From NCBI GenBank assembly GCA_035548125.1, contig DASZTV010000025.1:61209-125208 (forward strand): 64,000 nt of DNA, given 5' to 3'. This document shows positions 62,685 to 64,000 of the stretch, piece by piece; position 1 is the stretch's first letter, and each line of letters begins with the position of its first letter. The translations under genes were made by a program, and so were the position numbers. Under the pieces are notes generated by a model. The model made no database searches, was not told the origin of the DNA, and worked only from the letters and a program-made list of their open reading frames with translations. This stretch comes from DASZTV01 sp035548125. Its GTDB lineage: Bacteria; Actinomycetota; Actinomycetes; JAFAQI01.

Positions 62685-63872
62685 ATGCCCTCGATCCGTA
62701 CGACAGTCACCGCCGCGATGAGTAGCGCGATCCTCATTGCCGCGGCACCGCTCGCGTTCTCCTCGACCTCCGCCCGGACGGTCGTCAAGGACAAACCGGT
62801 CTGCAAGCACGCCGGCACGGCGCGGGCCCGCTGTCTCGCTATCCGGGTGGACCACCTCTCCCGCGGCAGGGTCCGCCACTCGACCGCGCCGAGCGGCCTC
62901 GACCCCGCCGACCTGGCTGCCGCCTACCGGCTCCCCGCTGCACCTGCCGGTGAGGAGCAGACCGTGGCAGTCGTCGACGCCTACGACGCTCCGACCGCCG
63001 AAGCGGATCTCAACGTCTACCGGGCGACCTTCGGGTTGCCGATGTGCACCACCGCGAACGGCTGTTTCCGCAAGGTCGACCAGCGTGGCGGGACCGACTA
63101 CCCCGAGCACGATCCCGGCTGGGCGGAGGAGATCTCGCTCGATCTGGACATGGTGTCGGCAACCTGTCCCGCCTGCCACGTCCTGCTGATCGAAGCCGAC
63201 ACCGCGTCCATGGCGAACCTCGGCGCCGCCGTCGATACCGCCGCCTCACTCGGGGCGAACGCGATCAGCAACAGTTATGGCGGCCCGGACGCGAAGGACA
63301 CGAGCTACGGCCGCTATTTCCATCACGAAGGCGTCGCCGTCACCGCCTCCGCCGGCGACGACGGCTTCGGCACCTCCTACCCGGCAAGCTCCAAGTGGGT
63401 CACCGCCGTCGGCGGGACGTCGTTGCGCAGGTCGAGGACGATCCGCGGTTTCTCCGAAAGCGCGTGGTCCGGCTCGGGAAGCGGCTGCTCCACCCTCAAC
63501 ACCACAACCTGGCAGGCCACCACGACAACCGGCTGCACCGGCCGTGCAATCGCCGACGTCGCTGCAGTGGCCGACCCAGCGACCGGAGTCGCCGTCTACG
63601 ACAGCGATCCGTACGAGGGGGTGTCGGGCTGGCTGACGTTCGGCGGGACCAGCGCGTCGTCGCCGATTATTGCGGCGGTCTTCGCCCTGGCCGGCAACTC
63701 CGCGGAGGTCGCCGACGGCTCCTACGTCTGGGGCCACCGGACCTCATCCGACCTGTGGGACATCCGCAGCGGCTCGAACGGAGAGTGCGAGACCGCGCAG
63801 TGGTGCACGGCGCGCTCGGGATGGGACGGTCCGACGGGCTGGGGCACGCCTGACGGAGCCGCCGCCTTCTGA
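62685..63872 (+). CDS. Secreted sedolisin-type serine-carboxyl peptidase (family S53)
   Basis: A 395-aa secreted protease with a signal peptide (residues 1-30). The catalytic set is visible: Glu149 and Asp153 in WAEEISLDLD, oxyanion Asp225 in SAGDD and Ser323 in FGGTSASSP. VVDAYDAPTAEADL and the C-terminal GWDGPTGWGTP are typical of bacterial members. The pro-region is short for S53, so it may be processed little or belong to the compact bacterial type. ATG at 62685 is preferred over the upstream 62658. Confidence 0.9.
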   Translation: MPSIRTTVTAAMSSAILIAAAPLAFSSTSARTVVKDKPVCKHAGTARARCLAIRVDHLSRGRVRHSTAPSGLDPADLAAAYRLPAAPAGEEQTVAVVDAYDAPTAEADLNVYRATFGLPMCTTANGCFRKVDQRGGTDYPEHDPGWAEEISLDLDMVSATCPACHVLLIEADTASMANLGAAVDTAASLGANAISNSYGGPDAKDTSYGRYFHHEGVAVTASAGDDGFGTSYPASSKWVTAVGGTSLRRSRTIRGFSESAWSGSGSGCSTLNTTTWQATTTTGCTGRAIADVAAVADPATGVAVYDSDPYEGVSGWLTFGGTSASSPIIAAVFALAGNSAEVADGSYVWGHRTSSDLWDIRSGSNGECETAQWCTARSGWDGPTGWGTPDGAAAF

Positions 63873-63873
63873 G

Positions 63874-63919
63874 TTTGTTAAGAGTTCCGGTGCCCCTGGC
63901 GCCGGGAAGTCTTCACAAA
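63874..63919. repeat. 46-bp palindromic element, copy 4 (diverged core)
   Basis: It has the same length and ends (TTTGTTAAG and CTTCACAAA) but a different core around GGTGCCCCTGGCGCC. Arms pair at 16 of 22 positions without allowing a bulge. It starts one base after the S53 peptidase stop and ends 17 nt before the ligase start. Confidence 0.7.
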
Positions 63920-63936
63920 GTGGTGGAATCGGCCGA

Positions 63937-64000
63937 GTGAAGCTTCCCGTCATGCCGCCCGTGTCCCCGATGCTGGCGAAGGCAGTCCCGGAGATCCCGA
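63937..64000 (+). CDS. ATP-dependent DNA ligase, N-terminal fragment (cut by window edge)
   Basis: A GTG at 63937 opens a frame to the window end reading KLPVMPPVSPMLAKAVPEIP. This is the characteristic N-terminus of actinobacterial ATP-dependent DNA ligases (LigC/LigD ligase-domain type, PVxPMLAK). Only 21 codons are visible, so the subtype and length cannot be judged. Confidence 0.75.
   Translation, partial: MKLPVMPPVSPMLAKAVPEIP

Overview
The window is high-GC actinobacterial chromosome, very densely coded. GTG and TTG starts are common, and neighbouring same-strand genes often overlap by ATGA, GTGA or TGATG. Marker genes place it in Actinomycetes: opcA (glucose-6-phosphate dehydrogenase assembly), the phosphatidylinositol mannoside set (pgsA, PatA-like acyltransferase, pimA), a DUF664/DinB mycothiol-type protein, bifunctional rel and an SsgB-like sporulation/cell-division regulator. 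ssgB near thrS and pimA recalls the Streptomyces arrangement. The SsgA-family protein suggests a morphologically complex lineage (Frankia, Jatrophihabitans or Streptomyces type). I cannot name a genus from sequence alone.

Layout. 1-2052 (+): end of zwf, then opcA and pgl (oxidative pentose phosphate entry). 2071-11520 (-): gap, pgk and tpiA (lower glycolysis), a five-gene peptide/nickel-type ABC uptake operon (lipoprotein, two ATPases, two permeases), then secG. 11573-22511 (-): a long coupled operon read from a metallo-hydrolase through hisS, aspS, rarA, two small membrane genes, alaS, ruvX and mltG to aroE. 22614-24010 (+): two envelope-anchored prolyl isomerases. 24017-39317 (-): pgsA, patA, pimA, lemA-like, pdxS, pdxT and yebC; an inserted nuclease gene; ruvCAB behind an SOS box; then yajC, secD, secF, apt and rel. 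39417-41944 (+): an EF-G-like GTPase and a small membrane protein. 41941-44480 (-): thrS and a HIT hydrolase. 44536-49387: DinB-like protein, four tRNAs, ssgB and a hut-type trio (hutG-like, class IV aminotransferase, hutH). 49443-63872 is more accessory: S55 peptidase, lipoprotein, YihY, AidB-like acyl-CoA dehydrogenase, a secreted CocE-like hydrolase, a PhyH dioxygenase, two divergent secreted ceramidase-like proteins and a sedolisin. An ATP-dependent DNA ligase gene begins at the right edge.

The most unusual signal is a family of four intergenic palindromes, each exactly 46 bp and fitting TTYGTKA-N32-TCACAAA (32778-32823, 33828-33873, 49393-49438, 63874-63919). Every copy lies within 15 nt downstream of a stop codon or overlaps one. 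Two direct copies flank a lone AbiEi/DUF559-type nuclease gene that separates yebC from ruvC, and the other two bracket the accessory block at 49.4-63.9 kb. They look like a mobile or amplified hairpin, perhaps acting as terminators. The same locus has an SOS operator inside a perfect 32-bp palindrome whose arm also carries the ruvC ribosome binding site.
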